The position numbers were made by a program, and so were the translations under genes. From Atherinomorus stipes (Eukaryota; Chordata; Actinopteri; Atheriniformes; Atherinidae): a stretch of DNA of 64,000 nt. Each line of letters begins with the position of its first letter. Position 1 is the stretch's first letter. Below the pieces are notes generated by a model. The model saw nothing but the letters and a program-made list of their open reading frames with translations, searched no databases and had not been told where the DNA came from. Below are positions 1 through 11,675 of this stretch, in pieces. The DNA lies in assembly GCA_023101725.1 (NCBI GenBank), contig JALJCO010010476.1, positions 2,421,001 to 2,485,000 on the forward strand. Direction: 5' to 3'.

Positions 1-275
1 GAACTTTGTTAGTGGTTTTATACTTTTTTCCTTTTAGAAGGCTTCATGAAGGCTGCTTTCAATACAGGAAATTAAATTAAATGTTGCAGCAATGCATCTT
101 TGCCCAGACAAGTTTCTTCTTCAAAATTTCCCATAAAATGAGACCTTATACAGGAAGGTGTGACTTTTCTACTCCTGTCCATTGAATTAAATTAGGTTTA
201 TTCCTAATTCTACTATCAGGCTTGACTTACGACCGACTCAAATTTGATATACTAAAGCTTAACAGTGTCATAATG

Positions 276-420
276 TGTCAAGGTATGCAACGAGGGCGCA
301 GGCAGGATTTGATTCCTTCCCGGGTGAGAATCATGTACGCCGACTAATCAGCCAAAGGGATATCCCCGTGTCCAAGTAGCCAGGGCACATGATCTATCGG
401 AGGCATAGTGACAGGACCCC
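276..420. repeat. Possible dispersed repeat fragment, unclassified
   Basis: This stretch is clearly more GC-rich than its surroundings and carries a tRNA B-box-like string (GATTTGATTCC, about 308-318). It looks like a fragment of a dispersed teleost repeat. I cannot name the family or give firm ends. Confidence 0.25.
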
Positions 421-1217
421 ACACTGTCACAATAACAAACCGGAATGTAAATAGGACACTTTTATTTCTAATAAATTCAATTCTTCAAATAGCCTACACT
501 TTTTTTCTTAGCTGAAAATTGTGTGAAATCTGATAAGAATAAAGTAAAATAAAATCCCTGTGAGATGAGTGTGAAGCAAAATAAATGAAAAAAAAAAAAA
601 ATGTTCCATGAATACTATGTAGAGGCATTGTTGCATTTCATAGAATACTTGTATGGATTTTATCTTTGTTTTTTGTGCAGACTTAAACAGTTTTTTTTTT
701 AAAGATATATAATGTGTTCATCAGTGCCTCTTTGATCCTCTGGTAGATGGATTTATTCTGCCTTTGGGAAACTGTACTTAAAGTACAAAGGGTACTCATT
801 ACAGAAAAATGGCCCCTCTGACTCTTACACTATAATGAATTATTATATAATTACATTATTCATGTAGTGATATAAAAGCAGTATTTTACTGTTGTAATTG
901 GAGGAGAAGGAGCCCAACTATCAGAAGAAGGAGCCTAATAATTATTTTCAATGTGGATTAATCATTTGGTTGTTTTCACAATGAACTAATTAATTGTTCA
1001 GTTTGTAAATAATCAGAATATAGTCTGGGGGGCTCTGCAAATAGTCTCAGTCACAGTGTTTGCTTTGTTAAACCAACAACTCTGACTAAACTAAACTGAT
1101 TAAACAAACAACCAAACTACTAGAAGAAAAAGCAACAAAATGTCACATTTTGACGAGCTATCAAAATGTTCAAGACTTGTCAAGTTGCTTCCTGAGATAG
1201 TCTCATTTACAGTATTT

Positions 1218-1259
1218 TAATTTATTTATTTATTTTTTTTTTTTTTGGGGGGGGGGGGG
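1218..1259. repeat. TTTA simple repeat followed by T and G homopolymers
   Basis: Several TTTA units run into a poly-T tract and then about ten G residues. It is simple sequence and a likely site of length variation or assembly error. Confidence 0.7.
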
Positions 1260-3578
1260 TCTTTTTTTTAAGGCTCAGTATAAATCAATTCCATTCTTGT
1301 TGAATATAAATTACAATTAATTTAGATAAATGTAATGAATTACAAGAGAGTATTGTCCTTTAAGCTATCAGAGATTGGAAAGTTACAGTTACATTTTTTT
1401 ATTTTCCAGCAATTTTTTAGTTTGCTTCACTGCAGAGAATGTTTCATGGGTTATTTTGTTAAAGATCTTAGCTCTTTTCACAATGCTATGCTTGCTACCT
1501 GCAGCTAGTGCTCTGAAAGAACAGGTGTTATCTTTCATCACATTTCACTCTCATGAAGAAAGTCCCATATTTTCCAAAATATCTGGTCAAATTCCTTTAA
1601 GATAAAAAGTCAGCAGTGTATCACAAACTGTTCTCATACCAACAGCATCTTATCCTGCTCCATTCTCAGGACAGAAGGGCATCATAAATAAACACAAAGG
1701 ATACCCATTAGTGTCAGTTTTCAGCGTGCTGGGTTAATGCTGTGAATCTGTGTGTTATAAATAAAACCACAAGCCTTTCCTCCTTAGAAGCCCTTTTACG
1801 CTTGACAAATGCCCCTGAATAAAATCTGAGTTTTTGCTCATGTCAACATTGCAAGTTGTGAGATAGTCTAGAGTTGCTGCAGAGGGATTGCACTGAATGT
1901 GGTTACCAAATGTTTGAGGGATTTGCTCCAGATCCTTGCTGAGATTTTCCACATACCCCCCAAAGTAGTATCTCCAAAAGACCAGCAAGCAAGACAAAAT
2001 GAGAACATTGCAGTTAATTCATTAACAGCTAAGCTGTTTTCTGCTGACCTGTATATTGTTTTCAGCTTGCCTGTCTATGTAGTGAATATTTTCAGATATT
2101 CAACACAAAAACCCTCCTCACAGAGCCTCATCTGCCACTGTTGACATGCTGTAAAGAAAACACAGCGGTTTCCACAGTGTACCTTTTGTTTCATGTCATG
2201 CCTCCCGTGTGCTCCAGACAGACGCTCACCTGCACCCTTCTCCCTCACATTTATAGCTGTGAGGGAGCATCTCCCCCTGATCATCTCCTGCTCTGAGGTG
2301 CTTGTGAGAACAGAAACTGTGGAACAAATTGTCCTCGCATTGTCCTGAGCGTCTCCAGGGATTTTTCTTTTTTTTATTTTAAATAGAGACAGCTTAATAT
2401 TGCTGCAACTGGATCATCAGAGCATGAGAACAAAAAAAAAAAAAACACATTTTGCGTGTCTTGGATATGCCACAGGCTTTGACAAAACAGCAGTGTTTGA
2501 CAGTCTGGGATGAGAGCGAGTCATTTCTTTATCATCTTACTAACGGATGCTTCTGCATGGGTCTGCTCTTTACTACATGAAAAAAACATGGTTGAATATC
2601 TTTTATGTCAACCATCTCTTGTAAGAAGCATACTGATCATAATTTATTTCCCAAATGAGTACAGCATGCAAAATATCTAGTCAGTATAGCAAGGTGCTAG
2701 ACAGTTATGTTAAATCTTTATTCCTGAAGAGACCGGGTATCATACAATGTCTTCAATGCATTTAGAGAAAACCAAATTTCATGGCATGGATTCAGTAAAC
2801 AGAATGAATATGGGGCTGTGGTAGACCCTGTGGCTATAGATTATAGTCATTTTAATATTATTGCTTTCATCACAGAGAAGGGATACAGTGGGCCCTTAAA
2901 ACAAAGATTATGATTTCCTTACAGGCCCACCAAATCTAACCAACACCTAAGTTGAAAGTCTAATGGAGCTTCTTATAAGACAACACTGGCCTTCTGAGAA
3001 TTGCATTTTCTTATATGATGAGACAAAATACCCATAGATATGCTTTTTAATATAACAGGGTATCATATAATGATTGTTTTGTGCTTATCAATTACAAATA
3101 TTGAATGTTTTAACTCAAGTGGTACGCTAATAAGCAAGTGATAATCGCAGCATTGTGCCTAGTTCCAATGATGCTAATAATGCATTTGTAAATGTAAAAT
3201 GCATCATCTAGCAACAAGTTCTGTATTTGATAATCTAATAAAGTCATAAAACCGTACATGGCAAAATAGTCTATATATGAAATACCAAAAATACAGCTGT
3301 GAACAAACATGAAAATGGAAACAAGGTAATATAGTTAAGGCTAAACATCTTTGTCTATTACCTTTGTATAGCTAAGTCAGTAAGAGGAGCATGCAAGCAA
3401 CGGAACATTGCCACGATTTTACATTAAACAACGAAAGCAATCAACTCAAAACAAACGTATGTGCCTTTCATCACTACAAATTAGAACCCTGTAATGTACT
3501 GTAGGTTTTCCATGTTGTAAATCATATGGCTTTGTGCAATTTTTCCACTGTCTGTAAATTCACTAATGAAATTCTTTT

Positions 3579-3957
3579 TTTATTTCCCTTTTTTATGTTT
3601 TTTTTGGTTGCTTTTCTTTTTTTCTTTTTTTTTGCAAAATATCAACAAATGTCATGCCAGAAATTGAGATTTGGTTCTACATGCGCTGTTTCTTACATGC
3701 CAGATTGTGCTAATTGTACATCATCGTTAGAAAAGAAAAGAAAGAAAGGAGAAAAAAGGTCTTTCTTCATAGCATGTACACTTAGATCCAGCAACAAATG
3801 TGCTCATTTTCATCACCCTACTTTTTATAAGGTATTTGTGCACATATTCTACATTTCCCTTAATATAAGAATATTGTCCATTAATAAATTAGGAATCGAC
3901 AAGGACTTCAGGTTAGGAAATATAGTGGATTGCAGGAGTTAAAATATGTTGCCTGCT
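3579..3957 (-). other. kcnj3: Probable proximal 3' UTR of kcnj3
   Basis: This follows the kcnj3 stop codon on the minus strand. An AATAAA hexamer on that strand (TTTATT at 3579-3584 on the plus strand) lies about 374 bases after the stop and is the nearest canonical polyadenylation signal. Whether it is used cannot be told from sequence; mammalian KCNJ3 transcripts have long 3' UTRs, so the real end may be further left. Confidence 0.4.
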
Positions 3958-4553
3958 CTATGTAAAGCGATCTGAATTCATCTTTCTAAGTTTAGGCGGC
4001 AGGTGTCCGTCCATCCTGCCCCCTCCTCCCCCAGCCAGTCGCTGCAGCTTTGGAGGTAAGTCCGCCACTGACTTACTCATTGGCTCTGTGCTGATCTTGG
4101 AGGCCTTACCAGCCTGCTTATCATCAGAGACACCAGGAACAGAGCTGATTCGCTGCAGCTTCATGGGCAGGTCTCCAAAGCTGTAAGTCATCTCTGAGGT
4201 GGTGGAGCTCATCCTCAGCAGCTTCTTAGGTAGTCCGTCCCGGCCTGTGATCTTCTGGAGCTTGGTCGGCAGCTTGGTGGTGCTGTCATTGTCCTCCAGG
4301 GTCTCCAGGCAGTCCAGAGAACTGTTCTTCTCCCCGCTGTTGCACAGGGACGGTGCCATGAGGGGCGAGGAGAGGAGCAGAGCCTCCTCTTGTTCCTTTA
4401 CGCTGTAGGGAGGGGTGGGCACCTCAAACGTGGCATGAAACTGAGAGTAGTCCACCTTGAAGAAGCCTTCCTCCAAGGAGATGACCGGGAAGAAGCGATG
4501 TCCCCACAGAACCTCGTCCTCGGTGTATGACGTCCTCGCTTGGCAGGTCATCC
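3958..4553 (-). CDS. kcnj3: kcnj3 exon 3 (last coding exon): GIRK1 residues 299-496
   Basis: Terminal coding exon of the G-protein-gated inward rectifier potassium channel subunit GIRK1 (Kir3.1). A polypyrimidine-AG acceptor lies at 4555-4554 and the exon opens with GG, completing a glycine codon split with exon 2. The stop is TAG at 3958-3960. It encodes the second half of the cytoplasmic immunoglobulin-like domain, including a block that reads [14 protein letters not shown], and then the long distal tail that is peculiar to GIRK1 among Kir3 subunits. The tail carries five spaced LPxKLxx(I/M/L) units at residues 393-400, 406-413, 427-434, 464-471 and 483-490, and ends in NSDRFT. The human protein has the same tail layout and the same ending. 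An upstream in-frame ATG at 4570-4572 belongs to the intron and is not a start. Confidence 0.97.
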
Positions 4554-5446
4554 CTGACAAAGAAACACACAAAGAATGTTAAGCTTCTGGAATAAAGACA
4601 GATTCTATCTCAATGCCTTAATGAACTGTTTCATCACTCTGATATTAAACAACAGAGCAAATTATGTGCTCGGCTCTGTTCCATTAGAATCAATGATATT
4701 ATCAGGTTCTTGCCATTTTTAGATAACAAACCAAACAATAGTGCAAACAGAGCAGCCGTAAGGAATAAGCATTTACTGTATTACAGAGCCAGCTGCCTAA
4801 ATAAAGGCTTAATTGATTTTTAAGTTCTAAACGTGATGTTTACGAGCAATTTACAGAATCACTTGAAAAATAATTAAAAGTAGAGCCTAGTTATTTGCCG
4901 TTTCTTTTTCATGAATGACTAAATATATAATCACAAAAGAAGTTACAATTCAAAGGAAACGGTGTATGCAATATTCACCTACTGAACTTGATATTGGCAT
5001 TTTCATACAGCAGTACTTATGATTCCTGCTCAGTTTCCACATGAAAACATCTTCAGGCTGACCAACACAGTACTACAGTAAACACAATACAGGTAACGAC
5101 TACAAATATAATCTGCTATTCTTCATGAGGAGCACAACTCTTAACTGAATGAAAGAAGAGATTCTCTCAGGAAAAGCTTTTCTCCTCTCATCACTTTTTA
5201 TGCTGCTTACGTAACTGTTCAATCCACCTGTTAAGCTTGGCTGGTAGCTACAAAGATAGAGGATTAAGATAATCAATACCACACATAATCACTGGAGTAA
5301 TGGAATTAACTTACACTAAAATGTCTTTCTTTCTCAGACATAGTAAACCTAAAACATCAAGGACGTAGAGTACATCATGTATTTGTGTTTATACTTTTAA
5401 AGGAAAAAAAAAGTGAGAATTCAGGTGAAAGTGTTGAATTATGTCA
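4554..5446 (-). other. kcnj3: kcnj3 intron 2, 3' part
   Basis: Intronic sequence directly upstream (in transcript sense) of exon 3. It is AT-rich; I see no gene and no recognisable transposon. Confidence 0.6.
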
Positions 5447-5670
<224 letters not shown>

Positions 5671-8095
5671 AAAGAAAGATTTGCGAATTAGAAAAAGAAA
5701 GACATTTGTAAATTTGGCTAATGATGACAAACTAAACATTTGGAGGGAACGTTCCCTCACAGAGGGATGAAACCCCTGCTTCCAAACTCTCTTCCCAGCC
5801 TCAGAAGCAAATTAAAACAATTAATAGAATCTTGTGTTTTCAATTAGACAACATAACAGATTTTTTTCATGCAAAGTTATTGGATGCTTATTAGTGATTA
5901 CTCATTAATATTATTCAGCAGCTGCTATCATAGTTGTCGGCACATTATATCATACTCCACTGCTTACAGCAAAGCCCTTACTATCTCATAACATTAAGAT
6001 CTCGGAGAGAGCGAGGAAAGCAAACCTATAATCAGCATTATAACAAAAACAAAGACCCAAATTAGTAGAACCAGCATTTTTAACAGGGAAGCTTCTGGGA
6101 CACCTGTGTTGAAACATGTTAAATCCCGTTAGGAAATCTGTGACTGGAATTGTTTTTCATGCCTTAATTATACGCTCTGTACTGTTTAAGCTGCATCATT
6201 TGTGTCCAAACTCTTAGAAGCAATCATTCATTGTAAGAATTTGCTACTGACAGCCATCCTGTCATCATCCAAACGAGGGGCATTTGTGAATCTGCTTGAT
6301 TCCCACTCATCTCAACTCTGTACACAATCACAGATGTGCAAGAGGCTGAACATCAAGTGCGTTTAGGGTATTCGCAGAATTACTTCTGCTCTATTGCTTT
6401 AGAGTCCCAAAGCCTTTAGGCACATGGTAGCGTGCTGTGGTGAATAAAGTGGGCACAGCGAATGTGAACGTAAGGGCCAAAGCGATTGAGAGTTAAGCGT
6501 GAATGGGAATCTTATTTCATAGTGAGCCTGTTAAACTCCCTCCAGCCAAAACATGGTCACCATCAACAGGCTTTGATACTGCAGACTGATTCTAGTGGAA
6601 GTGTGGTGTGAAAGCCTTTCTGTTTAGGTTTTACAGCGGCTACTTAATCACCTCCAGAAGTCACTTGCTTTATCGAGCACCACATTCAATGCTGCAATGC
6701 TAACTGGAAATCCATACTGTAAATACATTGCTACAAGATCAATACAAACGTTACCTGTGCATGATAACAGCAAAGGTTGGAGCAAGTGAAATGATGTCGT
6801 GCCTGAGGCAAAGAGTTGCTACAGTAATATACAAGGCTCAAATAGCTTCATCTTACATCTGTTAATAACGCCTTATTTGTCCTGCAGATGGTGTAGGAGT
6901 TACCGTAAGATCTCCATCTCCACAAAATCATGACCCCCACAAGCCTGGGGCTGATCCTAATGTGGATATGCTGTATCATTCTATTTAACAAAAACATTTT
7001 GTGACAGAAAAAAATGAATCAATGACACAAATTAAGTTTCCAGACATTATTCAGGGATTGATGCCCAGGCCATTGCATAGTTATACACACAGTTGCATCA
7101 TGTATGTTCAATTGTGCTGTTCAAAACCTGCTGTTCTGCAACGCCCACTTTCATATGGCACGGTGTAACGCACAGCAATAATACACAAAACAGCACCTCG
7201 ACTTTCAGTGAGGCCATAGATCAGTTTAAAAACTGATGGAAATAAGAACATTATGCATATATTTAGATATTATGTTATTTAGACAGACATCTCTACATCA
7301 AACAGAAGAATACATCTTAACAGCCTAAAATAGCACCAAGAAAAAAAAAAAAGAAGATATTTTCTACTGTTGTAGTGTGTTATTCCTAAAATAGCAATTC
7401 AGCCAAATGAGAAATCCCACATCAGATTGCATGTTGTATTACTGGTAAAGCCTTATGTAACCCAAAACTACAAGACTGCCCAGGACTCAGTGTTTCTATG
7501 GAAACAAAACTGTAGGAATGTGTGCATGCAACAGCCACAAACCTTTTCACTGCTGAGTTTGGTCAAAAGTAACGGTGACATGACAAAAAAAGCAAACAAA
7601 CAAAGGTTTGCCAGAAACTTTCAAGTCTTTCCCAGCGAGTGCAGGGTCAGATCATCCATATGGCTCCAGAGCCAGAACAAAACTGTTTTAGACATGTGAC
7701 CTTTTCCAGCATAAAACCACAGAAGTAAGAGTGACTTTCTGTTGGTGAAGAAGGCAAATCATATATTTTGATGACATCTCATCAGTAAAGCCCAGCTCTC
7801 TTATTACAAATGTCATTTTTAATAATGCACAGAGAAAGTCACTCTTTACTCTCATCGATCACACTTACAGTGCACTGTTGCACTGTTTTATACTTGTGCG
7901 AACTTCATGACTCTCTAATTTGATGTAGCAGTACTGTGTAATAAATAAATGTAAAGCAAATGTATAAAGAAATCACAGCAACAATAATTTTCCTGTTCAT
8001 TTTCTCAGGCAGATCAGGGTAGGAGAGTAAAAAAAAAACTCTGAGGTCGGAGTTTTGTGTTGTTACAGCAACTTAGTGATGTAACAGATGTCAAG
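5671..8095 (-). other. kcnj3: kcnj3 intron 2, no gene seen
   Basis: AT-rich intronic sequence. I find no conserved coding exon, RNA gene or clear transposon end. Confidence 0.5.
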
Positions 8096-8449
8096 AGCCC
8101 CTTTCAGACTTGGGCTGGAAAGCAGTAATAGTTTCGGACTTTGTCTTTCATAACGTTTGCATTCAGACATGCGTTCCGGTTTTTTACCTCGGAGATGTAC
8201 CAGCTGGTCTCCATGTCATAAGAGCAGAAATGTTGCAGCACGTCGTTTTGGCTGAATGCACAAGAAAATGTTCCGGACTGAGTTGAAGGGAGAGCGTGGC
8301 TGTGCTGATTTTTCCACATTTCCTGATGTCTGAAAGCACCTTGGATGCATTAAGTCCCCAAGGCAGTGGCATGTTTGAAAAGACAGTCGGGTTAAAGAGC
8401 GGATGGACTTTAACGCTCAAGTTCCGCAATGCAAGTCTGAAAAGCGGCT
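8096..8449. mobile_element. Short TIR element (MITE-like), 354 bases
   Basis: The two ends are inverted copies: AGCCCCTTTCAGACTT at 8096-8111 and the complement of AGCCGCTTTTCAGACTT at 8433-8449. The length and lack of a meaningful ORF fit a nonautonomous DNA transposon. A target duplication is not obvious (only AAG on each side), so I cannot give the superfamily. Confidence 0.55.
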
Positions 8450-9511
8450 AAGAAGTCAAAAAGCTTACACAAGACCAAGTTGTTGTTTTTTTTACAGGCT
8501 TTTAAAATTTATGTTCAGGTTTTTATGGCATTTTATCCTCTCTTTAAAGGTCCCGTGTGTAACTATTTTGGCATATCATTATCAAAAATAAAGTATCGTT
8601 TTCATAAATATGTATTTTAGTGAAGTTTAATCAAAGTTGCATCCAAATAAAAGCGTTCTCGTAGCTTACAATGAGTTGTTTATAAATAATTAGGTGGCGG
8701 CGCATCCATCCAAAGGCTGCAGTGTTACAGTACATCCCCATCTTTAAATGCGATATCTAAAAGAGGACAAACCTATCTTACGCGCTTTAGCTGTGAATCC
8801 CAGCATTTTTTTGCCAGGGGAGGAGTAGGAACAAATAAAGATGACCATGGATCATTTAACTTGCCATTTTCCACTGAGGTGGAGGACCATCAGTGGCACA
8901 AGTATCAACAGTGGATATCATCAGGGGTCCATGAAAGAAGGGGAAAAATAAGCAGCTGTCCGTCAGATTAAGATTTCAGATTTCCTCATTTCTCTTGTGT
9001 CCAGAAAGTATTATCTCATGCACACAAGCAAACTGCTTTACTTTTTTTTATCTTAAATGCATTAAAAAAAAACTATGAAAACCGAATAAATCTGCCACTG
9101 TCCAGTGTTATAAGCGCCCACATAATAAGTGCCCATGTATATGTAGATAGCTATACGCGCTCTGATTAATTACATAGGGGGTGGGACTTAGCCATAAGTC
9201 AAAAGCCACATGTGCTGTTTTTGTGAATTGAATACTTTGGGTCGGTCAATCAGGTAACATAAGCCACGGGTCCTTTGTTCCACTGAGCTGGTTTGGAGCC
9301 AGAGCCAGATAAAGCAGCGGTTCTTTGGCTCTCCACCACTTAAACATGGGCTCCTTGCTCTGAAAATTGGTTTTGAACAGGAACCAACTCTTTGCTTGGC
9401 CAGAGTGAAGAATTGCTTTATGTAGCTTGCATTAGCAGTTGGGGTACCTGGCTAACATATAAGAGGGTTTAAATACACCTGATAATTAGTACACTCATCA
9501 TGTCCATATAG
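8450..9511 (-). other. kcnj3: kcnj3 intron 2, no gene seen
   Basis: Intronic sequence. A TTAA followed by AGGTCCCGTGTGTAAC near 8546-8565 looks like one end of a transposon, but I found no matching right end. Confidence 0.45.
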
Positions 9512-9909
9512 TAGGGCTGGACAATTAATCGAATTTTAATCGTGATTTCAATTTTGCCTTTTCACAATCATAAAAACACTGTAATCGAAGAAAAACAATT
9601 CATCCTGAAGTGAACAGACTGGTGAACTTATAGGAAGCAAACTGCAGGGAGCATAGAACAGGAATGCATGTAGACTTGGTATTCATTTTTATTGCTATTA
9701 TTAGTTTGAATAATATTCTTATTTTACTCCTTCACTTGGTTTTAATTTATTTTCGGTTTAATTTTTCAAAAAGTTATATTTTAAGTTGAGATATGTGGTT
9801 CAATAAACACTTTTTATAAAATCAATTAATAATCGTGTATATTAATCGTGATTTCAATATCAGTGAAAATAATCGTGATTATAATTTTTTCCATAATCGT
9901 CCAGCCCTA
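9512..9909. mobile_element. hAT-like MITE, 398 bases, with 8-base target duplication
   Basis: Terminal inverted repeats start TAGGGCTGGACAATTA at 9512 and TAGGGCTGGACGATTA read inward from 9909. The flanks are CCATATAG (9504-9511) and CCATAGAG (9910-9917), an 8-base duplication with one mismatch, which is the hAT signature. The interior is AT-rich with repeated ATCGTGAT motifs and no transposase. The element lies in kcnj3 intron 2. Confidence 0.8.
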
Positions 9910-10311
9910 CCATAGAGAATAAAATAAAATTCCCATTCTTACCCACAACCTGTAAAATTTATTCTATGGCATTTTTACCCACAGCATGCAGGTACTTTAC
10001 CTGCTGCAGGACTAGCACCAGCACCAAACCAGCGCTTGTTTGGTGGAAAAGGAATCAGTCACGGTAACAATAGCAGTTCTCTTGCAATGCACGTGTGAGT
10101 CGTGGCGTGTCTGTGTACACAAGCGTCCAGTGTGCATGAGTGTGCATTTGTGTTTATGGCGGGGGAGGGTCACAAGAAAATATTTGCACCAAGACCTATC
10201 ACCATGATGTTACACCACAGAGGACCATCCATACTCTTTGCCCTGTGAGAAGGAGGAAATAATAACCGGGAGAAAAGAGGGGTATACATCATTGTAGCCA
10301 GCATTTAGATG

Positions 10312-10635
10312 GAATTCGGTGCGTTTCGGTGTCCAAATTTCCTGCGCTGTCCTGTGGACGTGACGTCAAATGACTTACATCCGCAGTTTTGATACAGGAA
10401 GAAGACGGTCGCGGTAAATTCAAACACTGTAAGCGATAGTTATGGGTTCTTCTGCCATCAGCAAACGATCCAGATCAACTGAAACACCACTAAAAAGTGT
10501 AACTACGAACAAAAAGGTGAGTAAACAACATTATAGCTTCAGTTTGTGCACGCTCCCGTGACGGCTTGGCTCGTGGCTGCAGTTACCTGAAGCGGCAGTC
10601 ACAAGTTTTGTTTCTTAATCTTGCCTCAAGTCCCT
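10312..10635 (+). mobile_element. TTAA-type element copy A, left end not intact, carrying an exon-like segment
   Basis: This block matches the reverse complement of 28115 to about 28425. Its right end reads inward AGGGACTTGAGGCAAG and abuts TTAA at 10636-10639, as in the second copy. The left end does not show the family terminus and appears lost. Inside are a TGACGTCA CRE palindrome (about 10360-10367), an ATG at 10442 opening a short reading frame (begins MGSSAISKRSRS), and a strong splice-donor string AAG/GTGAGT at about 10515-10523. No transposase is visible, so it is a nonautonomous element or a dispersed copy of a gene 5' end. Confidence 0.65.
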
Positions 10636-10828
10636 TTAAGTCAGAAAATGTACTCTTATTTGTTACATAAAACACCAGAGACAGCTAATTTGTTAGCCTA
10701 CAGTGGAAAAGCTATTTTGCAACAGTTTTCAGTTGATTACTTTTCACAGAAGTCATACCAGCAGGCAACCTTGCGCTTATTTCAGCTGCGTTTTCCTAGA
10801 GTTTTACCTTATGTTGCATTATAACAAT

Positions 10829-10849
10829 ATTAATAATAATAATAATGAT

Positions 10850-10880
<31 letters not shown>
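10829..10880. repeat. (AAT)n and (TA)n microsatellite
   Basis: AAT units at about 10829-10852 are followed by an uninterrupted TA run to about 10880. Confidence 0.9.
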
Positions 10881-11060
10881 CTTTATTAATCCCAATTAGA
10901 GAGCCAATTAGGAAATTCATTCTCTGCATTTAACCCATCTCAGGTTGAACCTGAGAGCAGTGCTAATTAAAGCGCCTGGGGAGCAGTTAGTGGGGGTTAA
11001 GGACCTTGCTCAGGGGTCCATAGTTGTTCACCTGAGTGCCTGACCTCGGTAACCACGATG
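10881..11060. repeat. Common teleost dispersed repeat fragment
   Basis: The strings CTTTATTAATCCC, CTCTGCATTTAACCCATC and GGGGTTAAGGACCTTGCTC occur in order. From memory these make up a repeat found throughout teleost genomes, often next to a TA or AAT microsatellite as here. The right end is uncertain. Confidence 0.55.
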
Positions 11061-11675
11061 ACAATGGCCAGACACACCTGGATTAATCAGTTTGTCCAGT
11101 AATGAAAGACAGGAAACAAAGGAGCTGGCTGAAGTTTAGGAAGTAGTTGAGTTGTATATATGGAGCACATCAGCACACCACTAGATTGGAGTAATTCTCA
11201 CACACTTGAACTTTAAATGCGGTCCTTTACAATCACAATGACATTATAGGGTAAAACTGTTTAAATGGTAGTGTGACAGTTAAAGGTCCTGCCGGTAAGA
11301 TTCCAAGTGGTGATGTGCCCTGTAGCCCTGGACTCAGACACGCCTGTTTGGCTGAATGGTCAGCCATTCAAATCTTGCTTTTGTACTGCCACAGGAGCCT
11401 TTTAAGGAAGGGACATGTGACAAAGTTACTAAATTGTGCAGTGTAATTGGGTTTTTAACCACTTGACCAGTATGACCTCCAGCATACGGCCGTGCTGCAT
11501 CCACAATAAAGATTTTCAGTGAATAAATAATAATCCTTGGTTTTTAAATATAAGATTAAGGATTCTTTTCTTTTCACCTTTTACTGGAAAGAGTTATTTA
11601 GTTCAAAGTGACTGGTGAGGAGTTCCAGGCATTAAGCTAAGTCAGTGTGGTCCGTCTCTCACTGATATGCTTCAT

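Larger units (their letters stand above)
1..3578. other. Region downstream of kcnj3, no gene seen
   Basis: AT-rich sequence with no ORF that resembles a protein I know. It holds simple-sequence patches: poly-A near 588-600, a TTTA-rich then T and G homopolymer run at about 1218-1259, and poly-A near 2434-2446. Part of it may be 3' UTR of kcnj3 if a distal polyadenylation site is used; AATAAA on the minus strand also occurs at about 2715-2720. A patch at about 276-420 looks like a dispersed repeat and is listed separately. Confidence 0.5.

Noticed and set aside
4199..4408. Plus-strand ORF across kcnj3 exon 3
   Set aside because: It is the antisense shadow of a well-supported coding exon.
4554..4572. 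Methionine at 4570-4572 as an alternative start of the kcnj3 last exon
   Set aside because: The acceptor AG at 4555-4554 and the match to human GIRK1 from MTCQART onward show that bases upstream are intron.
8546..9260. TTAA followed by AGGTCCCGTGTGTAAC as the left end of another TTAA-type MITE
   Set aside because: No inverted partner with an adjoining TTAA was found downstream; a weak match near 9264-9275 lacks the TTAA.
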